Shown piece by piece: positions 41,132 to 50,195 of a stretch of 64,000 nt of DNA (position 1 is the first letter of the stretch; each line of letters begins with the position of its first letter). The notes beneath the pieces are model-generated. The model was given only the letters and a program-made list of their open reading frames with translations, was not told the origin of the DNA and did not search any database. The stretch lies in assembly GCF_003856525.1 (NCBI RefSeq), contig NZ_RJVQ01000008.1, forward strand, positions 1 through 64,000, read 5' to 3'. Both the position numbers and the translations under genes were made by a program. The DNA comes from Vibrio viridaestus. GTDB taxonomy: Bacteria > Pseudomonadota > Gammaproteobacteria > Enterobacterales > Vibrionaceae.

Positions 41132-42142
41132 ATGGCTACAATAAAAGACGTCGCTCGCCTTGCAGGCGTATCAACGACAACAGTCTCTCACGTAATTAAT
41201 AAAACTCGCTTCGTTGCTGAAACTACCCAAGAAAAGGTAATGGAAGCAGTCAAATCCTTGAACTATGCACCAAGCGCAGTCGCTCGCAGTCTAAAATGCA
41301 ATTCAACCAGAACTATTGGTATGTTGGTCACTCAATCTACCAATCCGTTTTTTTCCGAAGTAATAGATGGCGCTGAGAGTTATTGTTATCGCCAAGGTTA
41401 TACCCTAATACTTTGTAACACTGGTGGGATTGAAGAAAAACAGCGGGACTACATTCGTATGCTTGCAGAAAAACGCGTTGATGGCATGTTGGTTATTTGT
41501 TCTGATCTCACTGACGAACTGTTCACGATGTTGGATGCATACACCGATATTCCAAAAGTGGTTATGGATTGGGGTGCTCAAAATAGTCACGGTGACAAAA
41601 TCATAGATAACTCCGAAGAAGGTGGTTATCTAGCTACAAAATACCTTATTGATCATGGTCATGAACATATCGCTTGCTTAAGCGGCCATCTATCGAAGCC
41701 AATATGTCAGGAACGTATACAAGGCTTTTGCCGTGCAATGACAGAAGCTAACTTACCTGTTGTTGAAGACTGGATTTTGGAAGGTAACTTTGAATGTGAT
41801 ACCGCCGTTTTAGCCGCTGATAAAATTCTGGCAATGGACAATAAGCCTACAGCTGTTTTTTGTTTCAACGATACAATGGCTCTCGGGCTCATGAGTCGTT
41901 TGCAACAAAGAGGCGTTAAAATTCCAGAAGAAATTTCTGTAATTGGATACGATAATATTGAGCTGGCTGAGTACTTTTCACCTCCTCTAACCACTATTCA
42001 TCAACCGAAAAGACGTGTTGGTAAAAACGCATTTGAGATTTTGCTCGAGCGAATAAAAAACAAAGAGCACGAACGCCGTGTGTTTGAGATGAAACCAGAA
42101 ATAGTAGAACGAAATTCAGTTCAAAGAGTTGCTAAGCGTTAG
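41132..42142 (+). CDS. purR: HTH-type transcriptional repressor PurR
   Basis: 336-residue LacI-family repressor of purine biosynthesis; hypoxanthine or guanine acts as corepressor. The helix-turn-helix [20 protein letters not shown] and hinge [10 protein letters not shown] are nearly identical to E. coli PurR. The effector domain keeps residues expected for purine binding: the Arg of ICQERIQGF, the Phe of GNFECD and the Asp of GYDN. A close PurR box is upstream of purT at 15.9 kb. Confidence 0.93.
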   Translation: MATIKDVARLAGVSTTTVSHVINKTRFVAETTQEKVMEAVKSLNYAPSAVARSLKCNSTRTIGMLVTQSTNPFFSEVIDGAESYCYRQGYTLILCNTGGIEEKQRDYIRMLAEKRVDGMLVICSDLTDELFTMLDAYTDIPKVVMDWGAQNSHGDKIIDNSEEGGYLATKYLIDHGHEHIACLSGHLSKPICQERIQGFCRAMTEANLPVVEDWILEGNFECDTAVLAADKILAMDNKPTAVFCFNDTMALGLMSRLQQRGVKIPEEISVIGYDNIELAEYFSPPLTTIHQPKRRVGKNAFEILLERIKNKEHERRVFEMKPEIVERNSVQRVAKR

Positions 42143-42211
42143 ATTTCATAAGATATTTAGCTTTCACTTATATATTAAAAACTTACCATTCCGATAATCT
42201 ATCTTTACCAG

Positions 42212-42240
42212 TTGCTGTCCTAAAAAAATTGGACTAGAAT
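42212..42240 (+). promoter_or_regulatory. Promoter of the riboswitch-tfoY transcript
   Basis: TTGCTG (42212-42217) and TAGAAT (42235-42240), spacer 17 bp. The RNA would start near 42247, exactly where the first hairpin begins. Confidence 0.65.
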
Positions 42241-42285
42241 CACAAAGTGAGTGTTATTAAGGATACGATAACGCTCACAAAATCT

Positions 42286-42375
42286 GTGTCACGTATTAGG
42301 GCAAACCTACTGAAAAGTGGGGACGCAAAGCTTCCGGCCTTACTGAGTATTACTCACAGGTAGCGGGGTTGCCAA
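42286..42375 (+). ncRNA. c-di-GMP-I riboswitch (GEMM-I, Vc2-like) aptamer
   Basis: The region carries the conserved GEMM-I elements in order: GTCACG, AGGGCAAACC, a 6-bp stem closed by a GAAA tetraloop (CCTACT-GAAA-AGTGGG), GGACGCAAAGC, TTCCGGCCT, a second hairpin (CTGAGTATTACTCAC region) and AGGTAGCGGGGTTGCC, which holds the tetraloop receptor side. In Vibrio cholerae the Vc2 member of this class stands before tfoY, as here. It binds cyclic di-GMP and controls the gene downstream. Confidence 0.96.
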
Positions 42376-42380
42376 TCGCA

Positions 42381-42455
42381 GAGAAAAAATCCTATGCAAT
42401 TGATTGCTAGTTTCTCGGACCTTATTCGGTGACGGCGGAAAAAGAACTTACCGAG
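42381..42455 (+). promoter_or_regulatory. Expression platform of the tfoY riboswitch
   Basis: GAGAAA (42381-42386) can pair with TTTCTC (42411-42416). CTCGG (42414-42418) can instead pair with CCGAG (42451-42455), next to the tfoY start. The two pairings share bases 42414-42416, so they exclude each other. TCGGT (42426-42430) can also pair with ACCGA (42450-42454). This suggests control of translation initiation. Confidence 0.55.
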
Positions 42456-42459
42456 ATAG

Positions 42460-43053
42460 ATGATAATGAAAAAACCAATACTTTTAGACTCAATGAGATT
42501 GTTTGAGCCTCTTGGCGAGGTGAAATCTCGATCAATGTTCGGTGGATTTGGCATCTTTGTTGATGACACTATGTTTGCGTTAGTCGTAAACGACCAACTT
42601 CACATAAGAGCAGATCAAAAATCGAAAAAGCAATTTAGCGATAATGGCTTAGAACCTTATGTCTATTCTAAAAAGGGGTTCCCTGTCGTAACAAAATACT
42701 TCGCTCTTCCAGACAATTACTGGGAGTCTCCGCAAAATATCTATCATATGGGCGAAGCGGCACTCTCTTTTGCTAAAGATGAAAAAAAGCAGCAGTCTCA
42801 AACTAAACCTCAGCGGCTCAAAGATTTACCCAATTTGAGATTGTCTATCGAGCGAATGCTGAAGAAAGCGGGTATAAAAACCGTTGACGAGCTAATTGAA
42901 CAAGGTTCAGTAAGAGCTTACCGTGCAATTAAGGACACCTCCCCTTCTGATCCATCCCTAGAGCTACTATGGGCTCTGGAAGGCGCTATTGAAGGCATTC
43001 ACTGGTCTGTCATAACACAAGATCGTCGGGACGAACTTACCAAATCTCTTTAG
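42460..43053 (+). CDS. tfoY: TfoX/Sxy-family regulator TfoY
   Basis: 197 residues with the TfoX N-terminal domain (SRSMFGGFGIFVDDTMFALV, about 20-100) and C-terminal domain (LPNLRLSIERMLKKAGIKTV, about 125-195). In V. cholerae TfoY raises type VI secretion and dispersive motility when c-di-GMP is low; the paralogue TfoX controls competence. The Vc2-like riboswitch upstream identifies this as TfoY rather than TfoX. ATG codons at 42460 and 42466 are both possible; the ribosome-binding site is weak, consistent with regulated initiation. Confidence 0.93.
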   Translation: MIMKKPILLDSMRLFEPLGEVKSRSMFGGFGIFVDDTMFALVVNDQLHIRADQKSKKQFSDNGLEPYVYSKKGFPVVTKYFALPDNYWESPQNIYHMGEAALSFAKDEKKQQSQTKPQRLKDLPNLRLSIERMLKKAGIKTVDELIEQGSVRAYRAIKDTSPSDPSLELLWALEGAIEGIHWSVITQDRRDELTKSL

Positions 43054-43062
43054 CAATAACTT

Positions 43063-43096
43063 AATATCGTTGAGATGAATAAATCTCAACGATATT
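43063..43096. terminator. Long inverted repeat between tfoY and the convergent hydrolase gene
   Basis: AATATCGTTGAGAT (43063-43076) and ATCTCAACGATATT (43083-43096) form a perfect 14-bp stem with a 6-nt loop. Its right arm is inside the last codons of the hydrolase gene. No U-tract follows, so it may work as a bidirectional RNA end or stability element. Confidence 0.6.
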
Positions 43097-43880
43097 GGGA
43101 AAGAAATTCTTCTGCTATCTGATTAAACCTGTCTGGTTGTTCGATATTGCAAACATGGCCACAATTTACCATCACCTTTAGATGGCTCGTTTCATGACGA
43201 CTAACATTTTGCACTACTGCCTCTAGAAAGAACCGATCTTTATCCCCCATTATATAAATTGTTGGGGCTTGCGGAGCTAGTTTTCTGTGGCGCTTGAGAA
43301 TAGTTTGAGCGTCTTTGGTCAGTGCAAACCAACGTTTAAATTCTTCTTTATTAAGCTTACGTGCTTCATTGATGAAGATATTTCTGGCTTCTTTTTGGCA
43401 TCGTTGCGGCATTACGACAAACGCAAAAAAACGATAGAGCCACATGTAAGGAAGAATATCTTTGAATAGGTTCCCAATCGTAATCAAACCTTGAGCATAG
43501 CAGTTCAGCTTTACTGTTGCTCCAGCTAATATCATTGTCTTAACCAACGCGGGCCTTATTTCAATAAGAGTTCTAACGATGATAGTCCCCATGGACATGC
43601 CAACGAAATGTGCACTTTTTATATTTAGGAAGTCAAGCAAGTCGATGACGTCTTGGGTAACTAGAGAAAAGGAATATCGTTGAGAATTATTATTTGGATC
43701 ACGTGAGGTGGACTCCCCATGCCCTCTGAGATCAACGAGAACGATGTTATAGTATTGACGGAAATATCTGACCTGTTTGAACCAAGTAGCACTACTGCCG
43801 CCAGCCCCATGAATAAACACCAGCCAATCTGCGTTTGGCGCACAAATATATGTTTTGTGGTGTAAGAGGCTAGACTTCAT
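43086..43880 (-). CDS. Alpha/beta-fold hydrolase
   Basis: 264 residues. FIHGAGGSSATW is the oxyanion-hole region, LVDLRGHGES the second strand, VGMSMGTI the nucleophile elbow (catalytic Ser), YIMGDKDRFF and NCGHVCNIEQPDRF the acid and His regions. No signal peptide. The substrate is not predictable; homologues are esterases or C-C hydrolases. Stands alone between tfoY and glgCA. Confidence 0.85.
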   Translation of the reverse strand: MKSSLLHHKTYICAPNADWLVFIHGAGGSSATWFKQVRYFRQYYNIVLVDLRGHGESTSRDPNNNSQRYSFSLVTQDVIDLLDFLNIKSAHFVGMSMGTIIVRTLIEIRPALVKTMILAGATVKLNCYAQGLITIGNLFKDILPYMWLYRFFAFVVMPQRCQKEARNIFINEARKLNKEEFKRWFALTKDAQTILKRHRKLAPQAPTIYIMGDKDRFFLEAVVQNVSRHETSHLKVMVNCGHVCNIEQPDRFNQIAEEFLSQYR

Positions 43881-43926
43881 AAAAATTACTAAGAGTTCTG
43901 TCAGTTAAGAATCGCAGAACTTTAGC

Positions 43927-43950
43927 ATAAAAAAGACGCCGTAGCGTCTC
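43927..43950 (-). terminator. glgCA terminator
   Basis: AGACGC (43934-43939) and GCGTCT (43944-43949) with loop CGTA; the minus strand continues TTTTTTATG. Confidence 0.8.
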
Positions 43951-43957
43951 TTAAATT

Positions 43958-45409
43958 CTAAATTAGGGCTTCATGATACATTTTGATGTATTCAGTCGCA
44001 GCGTCATCCCAACTGAAGTTCTTGCTCATCGCACGCAATTGAATTTCATTAAACACATTCTTCGATTGGAGATAGAGAATTAGTGCTCTCTGCATTGTGA
44101 TCAGAAGTGCTTGAGCTGAAGGCTCGACGAAACTAAAGCCCGTGGCTTGATCGGGATTTTTATCATAATCAATGACAGTATCTTTTAGCCCTCCGACTTC
44201 TCTCACTATAGGTAAAGTACCATAGGCCATACTATAGATTTGATTCAGACCGCACGCTTCAAACTCTGATGGCATGAGGAAAAAGTCAGATCCTGCTTCA
44301 ACCAAGTGGGCAAACTCGTTGCTGTACGCCTCCAGAAAAGCGCATTTATCAGGAAAGCGCGATGCAATGTGGTGTAGCTGATTAGCCATTTCTGGCTCTC
44401 CTGTTCCCACAATCGCAATCTGAACATCATTCTTTAAGAAATCGTTTAAGATCGGGAGCAGGTAATGAAAGCCTTTTTGATGGGTTAACCGGCACACCAT
44501 CCCAAATACAGGTACTTCCTTATGGGGTAAATGAAAAGCCTCTTGTAACGCGGCTTTGTTTATCGCCTTCCCCTTTATCATAGAGTCTAGGTTACCCTCA
44601 TAATGCTGCGGTATATACTCATCAGTGACAGGGCTCCATTCTGAGTAATCGCACCCGTTTAGAATACCATGAAGATCCTTTGCTCTTCGTACGAAGTCGT
44701 CGACCAAACCGTGAGAGCCCAATGGTGTCAACAGCTCCTTTGCATAGTTAGGGCTAACCGCATTGACTTTATCCGCATAAGCAATGCCGGCGCGCAGCAT
44801 ACTGATATAACCATAGCCATAATGCAGGTGTTCCATTCCAGACACGTGTAACTCGGGTATTAACTCTAGCTCATTGAAAGAGAAGATCCCCTTGAACATC
44901 GCGTTATGAATGGTAATAGCACTTTTCATTTTTCCGAAGTAATCATCCTGAGCGTAACGCGTTTTCAATAAAAATGGGACGAGTCCCGTATGCCAGTCAT
45001 TTGCATGAATTATGTCAGGCTTAAAACCGAGTTTTGGTAAACAATCCAATGTTGCCGCAGAGAAAAAAGCAAACCTATCTCCATTATCCGCGTAGGCTCT
45101 ATTATGTTCCGAATAAAGCTCTGGACGATTAAAATATTCATCGTTATCGACTAAGAATACCTCTATCCCATTAAACTCAGCCTTTCGGATCTGATATCGC
45201 GTGTGCGGCCAATAGGCCAATTCAGTATCGAGAATAACTGGGCAGCCATCCTTTCCCGGCACAGATCGATAACCTGGCATAACCACTTTAACCGACATTC
45301 CCTGAGCTTTTAAAGCCATAGGGAGTGCTTTAGCAACGTCAGCCAATCCCCCTGTCTTAACAATCCCTTGAACCTCAGAAACCGTAAACCATATGTCGAT
45401 TTGTTCCAT
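43958..45409 (-). CDS. glgA: Glycogen synthase
   Basis: 483-residue GT5 glycosyltransferase that elongates glycogen from ADP-glucose. KTGGLADVAKALP (ADP-glucose loop, about 17-29), HANDWHTGLVPFLLK, GMVCRLTHQKGFHYLLP and EACGLNQIYSMAYGTLP are diagnostic. glgC ends 2 bp upstream. No branching enzyme, debranching enzyme or phosphorylase gene is in the window. Confidence 0.96.
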   Translation of the reverse strand: MEQIDIWFTVSEVQGIVKTGGLADVAKALPMALKAQGMSVKVVMPGYRSVPGKDGCPVILDTELAYWPHTRYQIRKAEFNGIEVFLVDNDEYFNRPELYSEHNRAYADNGDRFAFFSAATLDCLPKLGFKPDIIHANDWHTGLVPFLLKTRYAQDDYFGKMKSAITIHNAMFKGIFSFNELELIPELHVSGMEHLHYGYGYISMLRAGIAYADKVNAVSPNYAKELLTPLGSHGLVDDFVRRAKDLHGILNGCDYSEWSPVTDEYIPQHYEGNLDSMIKGKAINKAALQEAFHLPHKEVPVFGMVCRLTHQKGFHYLLPILNDFLKNDVQIAIVGTGEPEMANQLHHIASRFPDKCAFLEAYSNEFAHLVEAGSDFFLMPSEFEACGLNQIYSMAYGTLPIVREVGGLKDTVIDYDKNPDQATGFSFVEPSAQALLITMQRALILYLQSKNVFNEIQLRAMSKNFSWDDAATEYIKMYHEALI

Positions 45410-45411
45410 CT

Positions 45412-46626
45412 TTAAAATCCAATTTTTGAGCCTTTAGCGATAACGACGATGCCATTGGGTGAAACGTGAAAGCGCTTGCGATCCAATTCAAGATCTTCGC
45501 CAATAACCATACCCGGCGCAATTTCGACATCTTTATCAATTATTGCTCGCTTGATGATGCAGCCTTCACCAATTTTAGTGTCACCTAGAATGACGGATTC
45601 ACTAATAATTGAGCCAGCAGCAATATTACTTCGATAGCCCAGAACAGATTTGTATATTTCACTTCCCTGAATGTAGCTACCACCAGAAACTAAACTATCT
45701 GTTATCTTAACTCTATGATTATCAACGTCAACAAATGTTGCTGGTGGTAAGGGTGGATAGTAGGTATGTAGTGGCCAGCTACGATTGTACAAAGAGAATT
45801 CAGGGTCTTTGCCTAAAAGATCCATGTTCGCAGCCCAATACGAATCGATAGTTCCAACATCTCGCCAATATTGATCCTTTTCACCTTTAATTTTATTGGT
45901 TGAGAAGTCATAAACATAGACATCACCTTGAGGGTACAGTTTAGGAATAATATCTTTGCCAAAATCATGGCTGGAATCAGGATTAACGGAATCTTCTTTA
46001 AGCTCCGTATACAGTGTTTTCGCATCAAAGATATAGTTTCCCATTGAAACAAGTACCCAATCTGGCTCGCCCGGAATACACTTAGGGTTATCAGGCTTTT
46101 CCTGAAAGCCGACCATTTTACCGGTTTCGTCTACCTCTATAATTCCGAACTGCGATGCTTCGGAAATCGGCATTCGAATTGCTGATACTGTTAGTTTTGC
46201 GTCAGTCGATCTGTGATAATCCAGCATCTGCCGCACATCCATTTTATAAATATGATCTGAGCCAAAGATACAAACGTAGTCCGGATCAGATAATTCTATA
46301 AAGCGAATATTTTGATAAATAGCATCGGCGGTCCCCTCATACCAACGCTTCCCATCACGCATTTGTGCCGGAATCACGTCTATAAAACGATCAGTAATTC
46401 CCGAAACATGCCAACCTTTCTTCATATGCAAATTGAGCGACTGCGACTTAAACTGAGTCAAAATGTAAATACGCATAATGTCCGCATTGACAAAATTGTT
46501 TAACGCAAAATCGATTAACCTGTAGCTACCACCAAAAGGTACAGACGGTTTGCTTCGGCTCTCAGTTAAGGGTCTCAAACGAGATCCTTCCCCCCCAGCC
46601 AAAATCATACTCAATACACCAGCCAT
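45412..46626 (-). CDS. glgC: Glucose-1-phosphate adenylyltransferase
   Basis: 404 residues from the ATG at 46626 (MAGVLSMILAGGEGSRL), preferred over one four codons earlier because GGAGA lies 7 nt upstream. Makes ADP-glucose, the committed step of glycogen synthesis. LAGGEGSRLRPLT is the nucleotide site, YEGTADAIYQN and FQEKPDNPK the sugar-phosphate region, and a left-handed beta-helix forms the C-terminus (about 300-400). First gene of glgCA. Confidence 0.96.
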   Translation of the reverse strand: MAGVLSMILAGGEGSRLRPLTESRSKPSVPFGGSYRLIDFALNNFVNADIMRIYILTQFKSQSLNLHMKKGWHVSGITDRFIDVIPAQMRDGKRWYEGTADAIYQNIRFIELSDPDYVCIFGSDHIYKMDVRQMLDYHRSTDAKLTVSAIRMPISEASQFGIIEVDETGKMVGFQEKPDNPKCIPGEPDWVLVSMGNYIFDAKTLYTELKEDSVNPDSSHDFGKDIIPKLYPQGDVYVYDFSTNKIKGEKDQYWRDVGTIDSYWAANMDLLGKDPEFSLYNRSWPLHTYYPPLPPATFVDVDNHRVKITDSLVSGGSYIQGSEIYKSVLGYRSNIAAGSIISESVILGDTKIGEGCIIKRAIIDKDVEIAPGMVIGEDLELDRKRFHVSPNGIVVIAKGSKIGF

Positions 46627-46920
46627 GACGTTCTCCATCCATCTACTTACTTTTCATTTTTCACACCATCCGGCAGTAATTCAAACCACAGCAGTACAAA
46701 AAACCGTCATACAGTGCAACATGTTGTTTATAAGTTATCGGATTTTAAAAAGAATACAACGTGAAAAACGTGAAGTTACCGGGTGCAATGAAATAACAAT
46801 GTGAAGTTCGTAACGCACGTCACATTCCACGAATTAAATCATTCCCTGGTGGAACTCTTTGCGTGGTTGGTTGCATTTGCTATCCACGATACCTCGATAA
46901 CGGCTATCTTTGGGTATAAA
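46627..46920. promoter_or_regulatory. Upstream region of glgC
   Basis: About 290 bp without a convincing gene, between glgC (minus) and the topA terminator. It must hold the glgC promoter. ACGTGAA occurs twice (around 46760-46780). No clear CRP or other operator was recognised; a TGTGA...TCACA pair here has a 15-bp gap and is not a CRP site. Confidence 0.35.
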
Positions 46921-46943
46921 AAAAGCAGCTTACGCTGCTTTTT
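46919..46943. terminator. topA terminator
   Basis: AAAAGCAGC (46921-46929) and GCTGCTTTT (46934-46942) with loop TTAC, flanked by A and T runs; 25 bp after topA. Confidence 0.88.
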
Positions 46944-46967
46944 AATATAGTGACTGTCTATGATCTG

Positions 46968-49574
46968 TTACTTAGCTTTTTTTCGCTTATCAGTGACAAC
47001 CCACTCACCGTCAATGTATAAAGCAGTCCAGCCAGTCGGTTTGCCATCAGACTCTGTTCTAACGTAATGTTCCTTTGATTTACGACTAAAACGTATTACT
47101 GCTGGCTCGCCATCTGGATCTTTCTCAGGCGCGGTCGTAAGGTATTTAAACTTCTCAGGTATACGATCGGCGTACTGCACAAATTCGCTGACCATTGGCG
47201 CTCTGGTTTCTCGTGATTTCGGAAAGTTACTCGCCGCAAAAAAGAGTCCTGATGCGCCATCGCGTAATACAAAATACGCGTCAGAGTTAGAGCATGGTAG
47301 CTCTGGGAAATGGACTGGATCTTCTTTCGGTGGCGCCACTTCACCATTTCTTAGAATCTTACGCGTGTTCTTACAGCTCTCGTTAGTACAGTCCATATAC
47401 TTGCCGAACCGACCATTTTTAAGAACCATATCAGAACCACATTTATCGCACTCGACGACTGGTCCATCATACCCTTTGACTTTAAATTCACCGTGTTCAA
47501 CTTCATAGCCTTCACAGTTAGGGTTATTACCACAGACATGCAGTTTACGCTTATCATCAATAAGGTAAGCATCCATCGCAGTTCCACATTTTGGACAACG
47601 ACGTTTTGCACGTAAGTCAGCGGTTTCTACATCCTCTTCAAGAACGTTAACGATACCGTCTTCATCACCAAGGTTAATAGTTGTTTTACAACGTTCTTTT
47701 GGTGGAAGAGCATACCCTGAACAACCAAGGAACACCCCTGTAGATGCTGTCCTAATCCCCATAGGTCGAGAACAGGTAGGACATTCGATGTTTGTCATGA
47801 CGATATGATTAGGCTTCATACCACCATCATCTTCGTCCCTCTCAGCAACATTTAATTCGTCAGAGAAGTCATTGAAAAAGTTGTCTAGCACTTCTTTCCA
47901 GTTCATGTGACCGACGGCTATCTGGTCGAGTTTTTCTTCCATTCGAGCAGTAAAGTCGTAGTTCATAAGATCCTGGAAGCTTTGGTCCAGACGATCGGTA
48001 ACAATTTCACCCATCTTTTCAGCATAAAAACGACGCTGCTCGACTTTGACATAGCCACGATCCTGAATAGTAGAAATAATCGACGCATAAGTCGATGGAC
48101 GACCAATACCTCGTTTTTCAAGCTCTTTTACCAACGCAGCTTCAGTGTATCGTGCTGGCGGCTTTGTAAAGTGCTGTTTTGGCTCAAGAGACTTAAGAGT
48201 TAACTTGTCTCCTAACTCTACCTCTGGTAACAATTGGTCTTCATTCTTGCCCAATGGTCTCTGCACTCGAGTCCAACCATCGAACTTAAGAATCCGACCT
48301 TTCGCTTTAAGCGTAAATTCCGCCGCTTTCACACTAATTGTGCTGGAAATGTATTTTGCCGGAGTCATCTGACAAGATACAAATTGATTCCAGATTAGTG
48401 CGTACAGCTTGTGCGCGTCTGCTTCCATTCCTTTCAAGTCCGGCTCTAAAACCGAAACATCCGAAGGTCGTATTGCTTCGTGCGCTTCCTGAGCGTTCTC
48501 TTTGCTTCCATACACGTTTGGCGATGCAGGAAGATAGTTAGCACCATAATTATCTGAAATATAGCCTCTTACAGCATCTACGGCTTCAGAACTGAGGTTC
48601 GTGGAGTCAGTACGCATGTACGTAATGTAACCCGCTTCGTAGAGACGCTGAGCTAGCATCATCGTTTTTTTAACGCCATATCCCAGTCTGGTGCTTGCTG
48701 CTTGTTGCAACGTCGACGTAATAAATGGTGCAGTTGGCTTACTTGATGTTGGCTTATCTTCACGCTTACATACTTCGTAAGTGGCATTTTTTAATATATC
48801 TAATGCAACTTTTGTTTCAGCTTCACTCGATGGCTTAAATGATTGACCATCTTTCTGTGCAACTAATAATTGTAAAGCGTCAGCGGCTTTAGTCTGCGTA
48901 AACGCGTTAATATCCCAAAACTCTTCAGGAACAAAGGCCTTGATTTCGCGTTCACGTTCGACCAGAAGCTTCACCGCAACGGATTGTACTCGCCCTGCGG
49001 ATAAGCCTCTGGCGACTTTTTTCCACAGTAACGGCGATACCATAAAGCCCACAACACGATCCATAAAACGTCGTGCCTGCTGAGCATTTACTCCATCGAT
49101 ATTCAGTGTTCCTGGTTTTTCAAATGCTTGCTTGATAGCATTTTTCGTAATTTCGTTAAAAACAACACGCTTATATCGGTCTTCATCTCCACCGATAATT
49201 TCACGCAGATGCCATGCAATTGCTTCTCCCTCGCGATCCAAATCCGTTGCGAGATAAACATAATCTGCATCTTTAGCTAGCTTTTGAAGTTCTGAAACAA
49301 CTTTCTCTTTACCCGGAAGAATTTGATAATTGGCCTCCCAGCCATGATAAGGGTCTACCCCCATTTTCTTAACAAGCGCGTTCTTTGCTTTTTCTTCAGG
49401 CGAAAGTGTTTTTGTTGTTTTTGATGCCGTCTTCTTTGCGGTACTAGATTGACCCGATGTTGGAAGATCGCGGACGTGACCGACACTAGACTTCACTATA
49501 TAGTCTTTGCCAAGATATTTATTGATTGTTTTCGCCTTGGCAGGAGACTCCACTATAACCAGTGATTTACTCAT
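46968..49574 (-). CDS. topA: DNA topoisomerase I
   Basis: 868 residues (E. coli 865). Relaxes negative supercoils. Toprim domain with [13 protein letters not shown] and [14 protein letters not shown]; active-site Tyr in [14 protein letters not shown]-terminal zinc ribbons with CPTC...C, CPKCGTAM...C...C and CDKCGSDM...C...C; lysine-rich end. Divergent from yciN across a 337-bp region, as in E. coli. Confidence 0.98.
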   Translation of the reverse strand: MSKSLVIVESPAKAKTINKYLGKDYIVKSSVGHVRDLPTSGQSSTAKKTASKTTKTLSPEEKAKNALVKKMGVDPYHGWEANYQILPGKEKVVSELQKLAKDADYVYLATDLDREGEAIAWHLREIIGGDEDRYKRVVFNEITKNAIKQAFEKPGTLNIDGVNAQQARRFMDRVVGFMVSPLLWKKVARGLSAGRVQSVAVKLLVEREREIKAFVPEEFWDINAFTQTKAADALQLLVAQKDGQSFKPSSEAETKVALDILKNATYEVCKREDKPTSSKPTAPFITSTLQQAASTRLGYGVKKTMMLAQRLYEAGYITYMRTDSTNLSSEAVDAVRGYISDNYGANYLPASPNVYGSKENAQEAHEAIRPSDVSVLEPDLKGMEADAHKLYALIWNQFVSCQMTPAKYISSTISVKAAEFTLKAKGRILKFDGWTRVQRPLGKNEDQLLPEVELGDKLTLKSLEPKQHFTKPPARYTEAALVKELEKRGIGRPSTYASIISTIQDRGYVKVEQRRFYAEKMGEIVTDRLDQSFQDLMNYDFTARMEEKLDQIAVGHMNWKEVLDNFFNDFSDELNVAERDEDDGGMKPNHIVMTNIECPTCSRPMGIRTASTGVFLGCSGYALPPKERCKTTINLGDEDGIVNVLEEDVETADLRAKRRCPKCGTAMDAYLIDDKRKLHVCGNNPNCEGYEVEHGEFKVKGYDGPVVECDKCGSDMVLKNGRFGKYMDCTNESCKNTRKILRNGEVAPPKEDPVHFPELPCSNSDAYFVLRDGASGLFFAASNFPKSRETRAPMVSEFVQYADRIPEKFKYLTTAPEKDPDGEPAVIRFSRKSKEHYVRTESDGKPTGWTALYIDGEWVVTDKRKKAK

Positions 49575-49911
49575 AATTGACTCAAATGTCCTTAATCACT
49601 ATGCGAATCCTGACTCGCATTTCATTCTTGATAAACTTTTCTTTTTTTAATATCGAGCGATAAATAAAGAAGATCAACCTGTTTTTTTAATTTAATCATC
49701 AATTGCTCGACATTTACACTAAGTGAATAATGTCGTGGACATTACTCGATAACAGAAAAAAATTCCAGAAATTGACTCTAAATTGACGGTGCATTATGGG
49801 ACAAATGTAATGGCAAATGTCAATTATTCAATGTTTGATTTAAATATTTGCTGTTGATATCTGAATTGACATCAATAAAATCACTGTAATTACTAACAAT
49901 GAGAACAGCCA
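49575..49911. promoter_or_regulatory. Divergent topA / yciN control region with repeated AATTGAC motifs
   Basis: AT-rich 337 bp. AAATTGAC occurs at 49769-49776 and 49780-49787 (11-bp step), GTCAATT (the inverse of AATTGAC) near 49819-49825, and AATTGAC at 49864-49870. A separate perfect dyad TAATGTC-GTG-GACATTA lies at 49728-49744. TTGACA (49866-49871) may be the -35 of yciN. topA promoters are expected at the left end. Confidence 0.5.
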
Positions 49912-50160
49912 ATGAGTGATCTAAAACCAATTTCAAAAAGCGACTTGATTGAGATAGCCAATCATGAAATCGTAAAACACGAACAATACATTGAAGGGTT
50001 AAAAGTAACCGATGTCGTGGAAAAAGACAGCGTTCTAATATTTAAGGGCGAGTATTTTCTGGACGCGTCTGGACTGCCTACGAGCAAAACAACTGTCGCG
50101 TTTAACCTATACAAGTTTTTAGCTCATGTAATGTCTAAAGAATACACATTAAAAGACTAG
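49912..50160 (+). CDS. yciN: YciN family protein (DUF2498)
   Basis: 82 residues, close in length and sequence pattern to E. coli YciN: LIEIANHEIVKHEQYIEGL, GEYFLDASGLPTSKTT, NLYKFLAHVMSKEY. Small soluble protein of unknown function; the position beside topA is conserved with E. coli. GAGAA precedes the start. Confidence 0.9.
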   Translation: MSDLKPISKSDLIEIANHEIVKHEQYIEGLKVTDVVEKDSVLIFKGEYFLDASGLPTSKTTVAFNLYKFLAHVMSKEYTLKD

Positions 50161-50182
50161 GTGAACTGCAATGTTCACCTAG
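50157..50182. terminator. Hairpin between yciN and aroA
   Basis: CTAGGTGAAC (50157-50166) and GTTCACCTAG (50173-50182) form a perfect 10-bp stem with loop TGCAAT, overlapping the yciN stop codon. No strong U-tract on either side. Confidence 0.55.
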
Positions 50183-50195
50183 CTCACTATCCTAA

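Larger units (their letters stand above)
42143..42459 (+). promoter_or_regulatory. tfoY control region: promoter, hairpin, c-di-GMP riboswitch, expression platform
   Basis: These 317 bp hold no gene. In order: a promoter (42212-42240), an 11-bp hairpin at the predicted RNA 5' end (42247-42278), the c-di-GMP aptamer (42286-42375) and a switching region up to the tfoY start. Elements are described separately. Confidence 0.8.

Noticed and set aside
46550-46804. 84-codon plus-strand frame upstream of glgC as a gene
   Set aside because: It overlaps the glgC 5' end on the opposite strand, shows no protein-like pattern and has no ribosome-binding site.
46801-46825. CRP site upstream of glgC
   Set aside because: TGTGA and TCACA are present but 15 bp apart instead of 6.
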